A stretch of DNA of 64,000 bases from an uncultured Clostridium sp. (lineage in GTDB: Bacteria > Bacillota > Clostridia > TANB77 > CAG-465), in assembly GCA_900553785.1 (NCBI GenBank), contig USES01000001.1, forward strand, positions 85,834-149,833. The letters run 5' to 3'. Both the position numbers and the translations under genes were made by a program. The notes below the pieces were generated by a model that searched no databases, was not told the DNA's origin, and was given only the letters and a program-made list of their open reading frames with translations. How positions within the stretch are numbered: the stretch's first letter is position 1; each line of letters begins with the position of its first letter. Below, in pieces: positions 25,087-32,699 of this stretch.

Positions 25087-25752
25087 TTATTTATCTTTGC
25101 TTAAGCTAAATTCTAAAACGAATTTACAGAATTTGTTATTTGGATTTTTGCTCAATATGTAATATATCAACTTTGTTATATAATACGCAATCACGGCTCC
25201 AATTAGTCCTGAAATCACTCCGCCTAAAATATCTGATGGATAATGCACCATAAGATAGTTTCTAGATATACCCATAAGTATTACAAATATAAATCCAATC
25301 CAGCTATATTTTTTATTACAGCATAAAAATACTGCTGTCATTGCTGCCATAGTTGCAGTAGCATGACCTGATGGGAAAGAAAAACCATCTTCTAAAACAG
25401 CTCCTGCTGCTTCCCACCACAATTTATATGTTTCATTTGCAATAAATGGTCTTGGTCTTGCTATAAAATCTTTAAATACAAAGTTAGTTATAATGGCTCC
25501 ACAAGCTATTGCACCAAACATACAAATTCCAAGTTTTCTTGTTTTTCTAAACATCATAAAAACAATTGCAATAATTATAAATAATATACCTTTTTCCGCT
25601 AAAAGGCTAATTCCTTTAAACAGCGGCGTAAACACATCTCCTGCACTCAATGCTAAATTATGAAGCAGACTTAAAATAACATTATCAAAGCCTTCAAAAG
25701 TTGAGTTTAACCAGCTTGCCACACTAGTTAATTGTTCAGTTGCTAAATTCAT
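25087..25752 (-). CDS. PAP2-family membrane phosphatase, possible undecaprenyl-diphosphatase
   Basis: A 221-residue integral membrane protein with about six helices and the three PAP2 motifs: KDFIARPRPF (K-x5-RP), PSGHA and SRNYLMVHYPSDIL (SR-x5-H-x3-D). Family members hydrolyse lipid pyrophosphates. BcrC-type undecaprenyl-PP recycling is the likely role, but phosphatidylglycerophosphate phosphatase cannot be excluded. It stands alone, with a promoter at 25778-25805 and a terminator. Confidence 0.88.
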   Translation of the reverse strand: MNLATEQLTSVASWLNSTFEGFDNVILSLLHNLALSAGDVFTPLFKGISLLAEKGILFIIIAIVFMMFRKTRKLGICMFGAIACGAIITNFVFKDFIARPRPFIANETYKLWWEAAGAVLEDGFSFPSGHATATMAAMTAVFLCCNKKYSWIGFIFVILMGISRNYLMVHYPSDILGGVISGLIGAVIAYYITKLIYYILSKNPNNKFCKFVLEFSLSKDK

Positions 25753-25777
25753 TTATCATACCCCCTATACACCAAAC

Positions 25778-25805
25778 ATTATATTACAAATTATACAATA
25801 GTCAA
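25778..25805 (-). promoter_or_regulatory. Promoter for the PAP2 phosphatase gene
   Basis: TTGACT (25800-25805), 16-bp spacer, TATAAT (25778-25783). Confidence 0.55.
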
Positions 25806-25821
25806 TTGCACAATAAATATT

Positions 25822-26235
25822 TTAATTAAACAATTTATCTTTGTAATTATCGACTTGCATTAACATATGACCTATATTTCCTTCTCCCGCAAACTTGTCC
25901 ATGTCAAAAAAGTTTTCTTTTTTATCAATCCAATAAAGTTTATTTACTTCTTCAACTAGTTCTACTTCCTTGTTCAATTTACCAACATATACTTCTAACT
26001 CCATATCAGGAATTTTGTATTCAAAATTCATAATATTAGTTAAAACAATATCATCAGATGTTATACCAGTCTCTTCTTGTAGCTCTCTATATGCCGCAGT
26101 TAATTCATCTTCAGCTTCCTCTACTTTACCACCAACTAAATTAAATTTTCCCTTATATGGTTCTTTTTCTCTCTTACACATGAGAATGTTCTTTTCATCT
26201 TTATCAAATACAAATACAACGTTTAATTTTTTCAT
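25822..26235 (-). CDS. Nudix hydrolase
   Basis: A 137-residue Nudix protein that hydrolyses a nucleoside diphosphate linked to another group. The exact Nudix box is GGKVEEAEDELTAAYRELQEETGI split as G-x5-E-x7-RELQEETGI. The opening NVVFVFDKDEKNILMCKRE resembles 8-oxo-dGTPase-like (MutT/YtkD) enzymes, but substrate cannot be set from sequence. The ATG follows AAGGAGAAAAT. A 16-bp palindrome sits at 26251-26266 upstream. Confidence 0.9.
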   Translation of the reverse strand: MKKLNVVFVFDKDEKNILMCKREKEPYKGKFNLVGGKVEEAEDELTAAYRELQEETGITSDDIVLTNIMNFEYKIPDMELEVYVGKLNKEVELVEEVNKLYWIDKKENFFDMDKFAGEGNIGHMLMQVDNYKDKLFN

Positions 26236-26250
26236 ATTTTCTCCTTACCA

Positions 26251-26266
26251 TGTAATTAGAATTACA
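26251..26266. promoter_or_regulatory. 16-bp palindrome upstream of the Nudix gene
   Basis: TGTAATTAGAATTACA is a perfect inverted repeat (7-2-7) 16 bp before the Nudix start codon. It could be an operator or a small mRNA hairpin. No clear promoter is visible in the 60-bp gap after rlmD. Confidence 0.35.
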
Positions 26267-26295
26267 CATTTATTTAACTAATATGTCATCTAATA

Positions 26296-27645
26296 CTAAG
26301 TACCGCAACGCACTCCACATGACCGCGTAAACGGAAACATATCCACAAAGTTAATAGACTTAACATCATATGTATCTGCTAAAAGTTTCAAATCACGTGC
26401 TAGAGTTGATACATTGCAACTAACATATCCAATTTTAGAAGCTTTTATTTTTTTCAATGTTTCTATTCCTTCACTATCTAAACCTTTACGAGGAGGATCT
26501 ACTACCACTGTATCAAACTCCACTCCTTCGCATTTAAGCCTTGCAATTTCTTCTGTTGCATCACCAGCTATATATTTAACATTAGAAATATTGTTGATTT
26601 TTATATTATCTTTTGCCATCTCTACAGCTTGTTTAACTATTTCAACTCCGTAAACTAGACCTACACATTTACTCAAAAATATGCCAATACTACCAACTCC
26701 ACTATATAAATCTAGCAATTTTTCGTTCCCGTTAAGTTTAAGATTTTCTTTTAATACGTTATATAAAACTTCAGCTTGAAGCGTATTAACTTGGAAAAAT
26801 GAATTTGCGCCTATTTTAAATTTAAACTCTCCTATATAATCTGTAATATAATCCTTACCATATATGCAAACTGTATTATCCGTCAAAATTACGTTTGTTT
26901 TATCAATATTAACATTTATACAAACTGATATAACATCACTTATTCTCTGGCAAATTTCTTCTACAACTTTTTGCCATCTTTTATCTTTGATAAGTTTTTC
27001 ATTGTTAACCACAAAAACTAACATAATCTCATCTGTGTGAAAACCACGCCTTACTATTATATTTCGTATGTCCCCAATATTCAGTTCTTCATTATATCCA
27101 CTAAAGTCTGCTTCTACTAATATATCATATATAACTTGAACTATACCATTAATTCTTGTGTCCTGTATCAGACACACATTAGTATCTACTAAATTATGTG
27201 TTCTTTTAGAAAACATTCCTATTTTAAGTTTACCCTCAATATCTCTTACTGGATACTGTGCTTTATTTCTATAATTATATGGATTACCCATTCCATAAAT
27301 TAAACTATTTGAAAAATCAAAATCAATATGTTGCTTTTTTAAAGTATTTATAGCATTATTCCTTTTTATGTCCAACGTTGCATCATAATCTATATGTAAG
27401 CCTTCACACCCACCACATCTTTTATAACTATCACATGATGGACTATCCCTATATATAGATTTTTTTAATATTTCTTCTATTTTCCCAAATGCATATGATT
27501 TGTTCACTTTAACAATTTTAATTTTTGCTGTTTCGCCTTTAATTAGACCCGGTACAAAAACAGGTATATTATCTACTTTACATATGCCCTCTAATTCCAT
27601 ACCATTGTCTATAACTTCTACTGTATATATATCATTCTTCTTCAA
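26296..27645 (-). CDS. rlmD: 23S rRNA (uracil-C5)-methyltransferase, RlmD/RumA family
   Basis: A SAM-dependent RNA methyltransferase making m5U in 23S rRNA. The protein has an N-terminal TRAM domain, an iron-sulfur cysteine set (CDSYKRCGGCEG plus CLIQD), SAM motif LLDLYSGVGSIGIFL, VDPPRKGLD and the catalytic SCNVSTLARDL. TTG at 27645 (449 residues) is preferred because GAGG lies 8-9 bp upstream. An upstream TTG at 27675 lacks a ribosome-binding site. Firmicutes members may modify one or two uridines (RlmCD). Confidence 0.92.
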   Translation of the reverse strand: MKKNDIYTVEVIDNGMELEGICKVDNIPVFVPGLIKGETAKIKIVKVNKSYAFGKIEEILKKSIYRDSPSCDSYKRCGGCEGLHIDYDATLDIKRNNAINTLKKQHIDFDFSNSLIYGMGNPYNYRNKAQYPVRDIEGKLKIGMFSKRTHNLVDTNVCLIQDTRINGIVQVIYDILVEADFSGYNEELNIGDIRNIIVRRGFHTDEIMLVFVVNNEKLIKDKRWQKVVEEICQRISDVISVCINVNIDKTNVILTDNTVCIYGKDYITDYIGEFKFKIGANSFFQVNTLQAEVLYNVLKENLKLNGNEKLLDLYSGVGSIGIFLSKCVGLVYGVEIVKQAVEMAKDNIKINNISNVKYIAGDATEEIARLKCEGVEFDTVVVDPPRKGLDSEGIETLKKIKASKIGYVSCNVSTLARDLKLLADTYDVKSINFVDMFPFTRSCGVRCGT

Positions 27646-27681
27646 AATCTCACCCTCATTATTACATTTTACCAAAATGTC

Positions 27682-27710
27682 AAAAAAATAGCAAGGAATG
27701 CCTTACTATT
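27682..27710 (-). terminator. Terminator overlapping the mnmA stop codon
   Basis: AATAGCAAGG (27687-27696) pairs with CCTTACTATT (27701-27710), four-base loop. On the minus strand it is followed by seven T. It would reduce read-through into rlmD. Confidence 0.8.
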
Positions 27711-28767
27711 TTATTTTCCCTCCACCTAATACTATGTCTCCATCGTAAAATACTGCTGATTGCCCAGGAGTTATTGCTCGTTGTGATGTATCAAACACAA
27801 CTTTTATTTCATCGCCAATAGGATATATAACTGCCTCATTTGATTTTGTAGAATATCTTGTTTTCACACTAACATGCATAGGGCTTTCTAGTTTGTCTAG
27901 TACTAGTAAATTTATATCTTGCACCATGAATTCTTTTGTATACAGTTCTTGCTCTTCTCCAACTATTACTTCATTTTTTGTTTTATTAAATCCTGTTACA
28001 TACAAAGGTTTTTTGTAAGATACTTTAAGCCCTCTTCTTTGTCCAATTGTATATTTATACATGCCTGCGTGCTTCCCAAATATTTTACTATTTTTGTCTA
28101 CTATATTTCCTACTGTAGGTTTAATAGACGAATTTTCTTCCAAATACTTTGCATAATTTCCATCTGGTATAAAGCAAATATCTTCACTATCTGGTTTATT
28201 TGCAACTGGTAAGTTATATTTTTTTGCTATAGCACGTATTTCTTCTTTTTCTTTAAAATTTGCCAAAGGAAATAACAAATGAGGTAATAACTCCTTTGGA
28301 GTGTTATATAACACATAACTTTGATCTTTTTTTGATGCATTAGCTTTCTTTAACACAAGGATATTATATTTTTTATCATATTCAATCTTTGCATAATGAC
28401 CTGTTGCAATATACTCACAATCAAGTTCCAAAGCTTTTTTATACATAGCCCCAAATTTTAAATATTTATTACATTCTATGCATGGATTAGGTGTCCTACA
28501 ATTTTTATACGAGTCAACAAAATCGTCTATAACATGTGTTTTAAATTCTTCCTTAAAATTTAATGTATAGTGTGGAATACCTAAAAAGTCACAAACTCTT
28601 TTGGCATCACAAGTAGATGCTAAATTGCAACATACCCCTTCTACTTCATCATCTAGAAGTTTCATTGTCACACCAATCACTTCATACCCTTGTTCTTTTA
28701 GAAGAATTGCAGCGACAGAGCTATCCACTCCGCCGCTCATTCCAAGCATTACCCTATTATTTTTCAT
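27706..28767 (-). CDS. mnmA: tRNA-specific 2-thiouridylase MnmA
   Basis: Forms 2-thiouridine at tRNA wobble position 34, using sulfur passed from the cysteine desulfurase. The 353-residue protein has the PP-loop GMSGGVDSSVAA, the first catalytic cysteine in RTPNPCIECN, GHYAK, the second in SEDICFIPD and the C-terminal beta-barrel (ITPGQSAVFYDGD). It overlaps iscU by 11 bp and is the last gene of iscS-iscU-mnmA, matching its sulfur supply. Confidence 0.96.
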   Translation of the reverse strand: MKNNRVMLGMSGGVDSSVAAILLKEQGYEVIGVTMKLLDDEVEGVCCNLASTCDAKRVCDFLGIPHYTLNFKEEFKTHVIDDFVDSYKNCRTPNPCIECNKYLKFGAMYKKALELDCEYIATGHYAKIEYDKKYNILVLKKANASKKDQSYVLYNTPKELLPHLLFPLANFKEKEEIRAIAKKYNLPVANKPDSEDICFIPDGNYAKYLEENSSIKPTVGNIVDKNSKIFGKHAGMYKYTIGQRRGLKVSYKKPLYVTGFNKTKNEVIVGEEQELYTKEFMVQDINLLVLDKLESPMHVSVKTRYSTKSNEAVIYPIGDEIKVVFDTSQRAITPGQSAVFYDGDIVLGGGKIK

Positions 28768-29212
28768 TTTTTACCATACAGCAACTCTTATGAGAGTCAT
28801 CCTTTAACTTACATTTAATTTTAATCTCTTCTTCTGTCATTTTTCCTTCTTTACGATAAAAATCTGCTATTGCTTCATGTATTGCTTCCTCTGCTAAAAC
28901 AGAACAATGAAGTTTTACTGGAGGTAATCCGCCTAATGCTTGTACAACATCTCCATTTTTAAGTGCTAATGCTTCCTCTAGTGTCTTACCCTTAATAAGT
29001 TCTGTTGTGACACTACTAGAAGCAATTGCTGCTCCACAGCCAAAAGTCTTAAATTTTACGTCTGTTATTATATTATTTTCAACTTTTATATATATTTTCA
29101 TTATATCTCCGCAAACAGGATTTCCAACTTCCCCTATTCCAGAAGCATTTTCAATTTTACCTACATTTCTAGGACTTGTGTAATGTTTTACCACTTCTGT
29201 TGAATAATTCAT
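28757..29212 (-). CDS. iscU: Iron-sulfur cluster scaffold, IscU/NifU type
   Basis: Scaffold on which [Fe-S] clusters are assembled. The 151-residue protein has the three ligand cysteines GNPVCGD, FGCGAAIASSS and VKLHCSVLAEEAI, with the Asp of the first motif intact. A short Cys-rich tail (DSHKSCCMVK) extends the usual ~125 residues and also occurs in other clostridial NifU-like proteins. Start overlaps iscS by 4 bp. Confidence 0.94.
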   Translation of the reverse strand: MNYSTEVVKHYTSPRNVGKIENASGIGEVGNPVCGDIMKIYIKVENNIITDVKFKTFGCGAAIASSSVTTELIKGKTLEEALALKNGDVVQALGGLPPVKLHCSVLAEEAIHEAIADFYRKEGKMTEEEIKIKCKLKDDSHKSCCMVKNEK

Positions 29213-30390
29213 ACTTTTTCCTCCTCAATAAATTTCTCCCATAATGGTGACATTTCTCTTAGCCTTTCTACTATCTCCACTAATGAATCTATCAAATAAT
29301 CTATTTCATCTTTAGTGTTGTTTCTTCCAATACTTATTCTAAGTGAACCATGTGCCACTTCATGGCTTAATCCTATTGCAAGTAATACATGTGATGGATC
29401 AAGTGACCCAGATGTACATGCACTTCCACTTGAAGCACATATTCCTTTTAAATCAAGGTTTAAAAGAAGCCCTTCACCTTCAATAAACCTAAATGAAATA
29501 TTACTTGTTCCAGGTAGCCTATTGTTTTTATCTCCATTTAACTTAATGTATGGTATTTTTTCAATTATACTTTCTTCATAATAATCTCTAAGCTCTTTAA
29601 TTCTTTTTTCATTTTCTTCCAAGTCTGCATACGCCAACTCCATCGCCTTTGCCATACCAACTATTGCAGGTACATTTTCTGTACCAGCACGACGATTTTT
29701 CTCTTGGTGTCCTCCACAAATTAGCTTATCTATAATTATACCTTGTCTTAAATATAACGCCCCAATACCCTTTGGACCATAAAACTTATGCCCAGACAAA
29801 GACATTGCATCTATATTTAAATCTTTCACATCAATTTTTAGTGTTCCAACTGCTTGTACAGCATCTGTATGGAATATAACATTATGTTCTTTAGCGACTT
29901 TTCCTATCTCTTTAATTGGTTCTATCGTTCCTATTTCGTTATTTGCAAACATTATACTTATTAAAATAGTATCTGGTCTTATAGCGGATTTTAATTCTTC
30001 TAAATCAACTATTCCGTTACTATCTACGTTAAGATACGTTACACTAAAACCTTCTTTTTCCAAAGCTTTACAAGTTTCTAGCACAGCTGGATGTTCTATT
30101 TTTGATGTTATAATGTGTTTTCCTTTATTTTTATACGCATGGGCTATTCCTTTTACAGCCATATTATCTGCTTCACTTCCACCAGATGTAAAATATATTT
30201 CTTCAGGTTTAGCGTTTAATATCTTGGCAATTACCTCCCTTGAATTTTCTACACATGCCCTTGCATCTCTTCCTATTTTATATATTGAAGAGGCGTTACC
30301 AAATTGATTTTTGTAACAGTCCACCATATCACTTAAAACTGAACTATCTATTTTAGTAGTTGCTGCGTTATCTAAATATACTTCTTTCAT
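29209..30390 (-). CDS. iscS: Cysteine desulfurase IscS/NifS
   Basis: A PLP enzyme that takes sulfur from cysteine for Fe-S clusters and tRNA thiolation. The 393-residue protein has YLDNAATTKID, the PLP lysine in SGHKFYGPKG and the mobile catalytic cysteine in SSGSACTSG. ATG at 30390 follows AAAGGAGAAAAT; an in-frame ATG at 30405 lacks that spacing. Transcribed from 30421-30449. Confidence 0.96.
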   Translation of the reverse strand: MKEVYLDNAATTKIDSSVLSDMVDCYKNQFGNASSIYKIGRDARACVENSREVIAKILNAKPEEIYFTSGGSEADNMAVKGIAHAYKNKGKHIITSKIEHPAVLETCKALEKEGFSVTYLNVDSNGIVDLEELKSAIRPDTILISIMFANNEIGTIEPIKEIGKVAKEHNVIFHTDAVQAVGTLKIDVKDLNIDAMSLSGHKFYGPKGIGALYLRQGIIIDKLICGGHQEKNRRAGTENVPAIVGMAKAMELAYADLEENEKRIKELRDYYEESIIEKIPYIKLNGDKNNRLPGTSNISFRFIEGEGLLLNLDLKGICASSGSACTSGSLDPSHVLLAIGLSHEVAHGSLRISIGRNNTKDEIDYLIDSLVEIVERLREMSPLWEKFIEEEKV

Positions 30391-30412
30391 ATTTTCTCCT
30401 TTCATACTGTAA

Positions 30413-30449
30413 TACTAGGAATTATATCACTTATCTCCTAGTATGTCAA
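30413..30449 (-). promoter_or_regulatory. iscS-iscU-mnmA promoter with inverted-repeat operator
   Basis: TTGACA (30444-30449), 17-bp spacer, TATAAT (30421-30426). The arms TACTAGGA and TCCTAGTA (30413-30420, 30436-30443) are 15 bp apart. One abuts the -35 box and the other begins just after the -10. IscR is encoded immediately upstream and is the obvious candidate regulator (inference). Confidence 0.65.
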
Positions 30450-30495
30450 TAGGATATAGATAAATAAAAGAAGTCGGGTATTGTAACACTCGACC

Positions 30496-30891
30496 TTATA
30501 TCAAATCTTTCAATGTTTTACTATCTACATATTCAGCTATAACTGTATCTAATCCCTTCCAAAAAGAATATGTTTTACATTTGTCTTTTTTTGCGCACGC
30601 GCCTTCTTCTGTTAAACAATATGTTGGGGACAAGTCACCTTCTGTCGCTCTTAAAATATCTCCTACTATATATTCCTCTGGTTTTTTCGCAAGTCTGTAT
30701 CCTCCCATATTTCCTCTAGCAGTCTCTAAAAATCCGGCTTTATTAAGCATGGCCACAATTTGCTCTAAATATTTTAAGGAAATATCTTGTCTTAGGGCAA
30801 TATCTGTTAAAGGTATAAAACTACCATTACTATTTTCGCCCAAATCTATCATAACACGTAAAGCATATCTTCCTCTTGTAGAAATTTTCAT
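30496..30891 (-). CDS. iscR: Rrf2-family regulator IscR
   Basis: An Fe-S-sensing repressor of cluster assembly genes. The 131-residue protein has the winged-helix signature MKISTRGRYALRVMIDL, ISLKYLEQIVAMLNKAGFL, RGNMGGYRL and cluster cysteines in CLTEEGACAKKDKC (C-x6-C-x5-C). It lies 46 bp before the iscS promoter on the same strand. A weak hairpin separates them, so iscS has its own controlled promoter. Confidence 0.93.
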   Translation of the reverse strand: MKISTRGRYALRVMIDLGENSNGSFIPLTDIALRQDISLKYLEQIVAMLNKAGFLETARGNMGGYRLAKKPEEYIVGDILRATEGDLSPTYCLTEEGACAKKDKCKTYSFWKGLDTVIAEYVDSKTLKDLI

Positions 30892-30921
30892 AATATTATC
30901 ACCAAATATATTTTAACAAAA

Positions 30922-30962
30922 AAGAACAAAAAACACAAGGGACTTTTTCAGTCCCTTGTATT
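30922..30962 (-). terminator. Terminator after the metallo-hydrolase gene
   Basis: ACAAGGGAC (30935-30943) and GTCCCTTGT (30951-30959) are exact complements. On the minus strand the stem is followed by GTTTTTTGTTC. Confidence 0.88.
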
Positions 30963-30969
30963 AAATAAA

Positions 30970-32511
30970 CTAATATACTTTTGTTATGCCAAAACGATTT
31001 ACTCTTATTGTTTTACCTTTAAGCATTGCATATGTGGTTACTCTATCATCCGAGAAAACTTCTACCATATTATCTTTTGCTACATTTGTTCCATGCAAAA
31101 ACAAAATTGTATTTTTAATGTAACATGCATCTAAAAGATATTTAAGGTCTGAAATCGTCGCATGAGAAGAATAGTGGCCCACTTTGTACATTGCACAATT
31201 CTTAGCAAGTTTTACGCCGTTATACATCATATGAATCCCATGAGGTAAATTTATAATGTTGGTAACACATTCAGATACATATGAGCAAAACAGCATGTTA
31301 ACTCTTGAATCTGGTATTAACTTATCTGCATAAATTGCGAATGAACCCTGAGTAAACTGAGGAGATGTAACCATTAAGAAAACTGGCTTTTTTGACGCAA
31401 GCACGCCAAAAACTTCTTCTCGTTCGGTAGCAGTTATGGTTTTAAAATTCTTTGGAAGATTAAGTCCTTCTTCACCAAGAATTTTTTTGTATGCCCCAAG
31501 AGCTGCAATCCCTGAAGTGGAATCGAAATATATAGTATGCTTTGCGAGTTCTTTGCCTATTTCTTCATGCTCCATGATATACTGCAATTCTCTTAATACT
31601 ACAAGCGGCCGTTCAACTGCATTTACCATGTATATGAGTTTTTTACCGTTTTTTATAGTATCTTTTATGAGTTCGAGATGTAAATTATAATCTTTTTGAG
31701 TGTCTCTTACTACTGGAGAAGCGCCATAAGTTGATTCAGAAACAACAAGATTAATCTTGTTTAATACTCTTTCTGGTACTGATGACTCTATCCCTGTAAC
31801 TGCGTTTCGATCTGAATAATCTCCTGTTATTAGAATGTTGAGTTCTTCTGACCTGTCCTTTAAAGTTATAACTGTAACAGCAGCTCCAAGCACATGGCCA
31901 TTTTTATAAAACTTAACATCTATTCCATCACACGGAGAAAAAGCAGCATCAAACTCTACACCAACAACCTGCCTTTGAAGCTTTGCAACATCATTTCTTG
32001 TAAATAGGATCTCTGGCTTATCGTTAAAAATATCTTTAGATTTAAATTCAAATCGTCTCTTGTTTTTTCCTTTAAACTTCGATTTGTTGCGTCTTTCATT
32101 GCATATTGTCTTCTTTCTTCTTTTGCGCTCGTTTTTCCACTCGCCCATTTTCTTTGTGAAGTTATCCAACATAATATCTGCTGTAAATCCCAGCATTAAC
32201 GGAAACATTACTTTACTTTCTGTTGTTGTATATATTTTACCTCCAAACCCTTCGTTCATGAGATATGGAAATCTACCTATATGATCTGTATGGAAATGTG
32301 TAGCTATTGCAAAATCCAGTTCATCAGGCTTATACGGGAATTTTTCGTGATTGTTCGATTCCCACTTACTCTCTTGGAAAAGTCCACAATCTACTACAAA
32401 TTTGACCTCCCGGCCATCCGACCAATTTACTTTAAAAAGGATATTGCTACCTGTTACTTCCTCACTGTGCGAAGAAATATATACCCATATGTTAGTACTA
32501 GATATATCCAA
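30970..32511 (-). CDS. Metallo-beta-lactamase/beta-CASP-like RNase-type hydrolase
   Basis: A 513-residue cytoplasmic protein of the CPSF-like nuclease type. Metal motifs are VVDCG (~40), HFHTDH (72-77), NGHVLGA (His206) and ITGDYS (Asp231). The beta-CASP domain is marked by VSESTYGAS (~257-265) and later GHYSSHATISDLKYLL and LFLHGT. Unusually, a strongly basic insertion (~119-158, many KR pairs) interrupts the MBL domain, a plausible RNA contact. TTG start, with GGAGGG eight bases before. Slightly GC-richer than neighbours, single-gene unit. It is unlike RNase J (1-802) in motif context. Substrate unknown. Confidence 0.82.
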   Translation of the reverse strand: MDISSTNIWVYISSHSEEVTGSNILFKVNWSDGREVKFVVDCGLFQESKWESNNHEKFPYKPDELDFAIATHFHTDHIGRFPYLMNEGFGGKIYTTTESKVMFPLMLGFTADIMLDNFTKKMGEWKNERKRRKKTICNERRNKSKFKGKNKRRFEFKSKDIFNDKPEILFTRNDVAKLQRQVVGVEFDAAFSPCDGIDVKFYKNGHVLGAAVTVITLKDRSEELNILITGDYSDRNAVTGIESSVPERVLNKINLVVSESTYGASPVVRDTQKDYNLHLELIKDTIKNGKKLIYMVNAVERPLVVLRELQYIMEHEEIGKELAKHTIYFDSTSGIAALGAYKKILGEEGLNLPKNFKTITATEREEVFGVLASKKPVFLMVTSPQFTQGSFAIYADKLIPDSRVNMLFCSYVSECVTNIINLPHGIHMMYNGVKLAKNCAMYKVGHYSSHATISDLKYLLDACYIKNTILFLHGTNVAKDNMVEVFSDDRVTTYAMLKGKTIRVNRFGITKVY

Positions 32512-32564
32512 AATAAATTCCCTCCAAATTTAATTAAATTTTGAGCTTTATGCTTCATGCTTAC

Positions 32565-32593
32565 ATTTTAACATTTTAAGCTTATATTTACAA
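32565..32593 (-). promoter_or_regulatory. Promoter of the metallo-hydrolase gene with tandem repeats
   Basis: TTGTAA (32588-32593), 17-bp spacer, TAAAAT (32565-32570). At and upstream of the -35, the minus strand carries two copies of ATTGTTGTAAA and one ATTACTGTAAA in a row (about 32588-32618). These are possible regulator sites. Confidence 0.45.
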
Positions 32594-32699
32594 CAATTTT
32601 ACAACAATTTACAGTAATTTCTATAACATATAACAAATTTTGCATATTTTACATATATTAAATATAACTGCAAAAAACTGCAAAGAACAGTTTTTTATT

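Noticed and set aside
32583..32620. CRISPR-like array
   Set aside because: The repeats are 11-bp near-tandem units without spacers, and there are no cas genes in the window.
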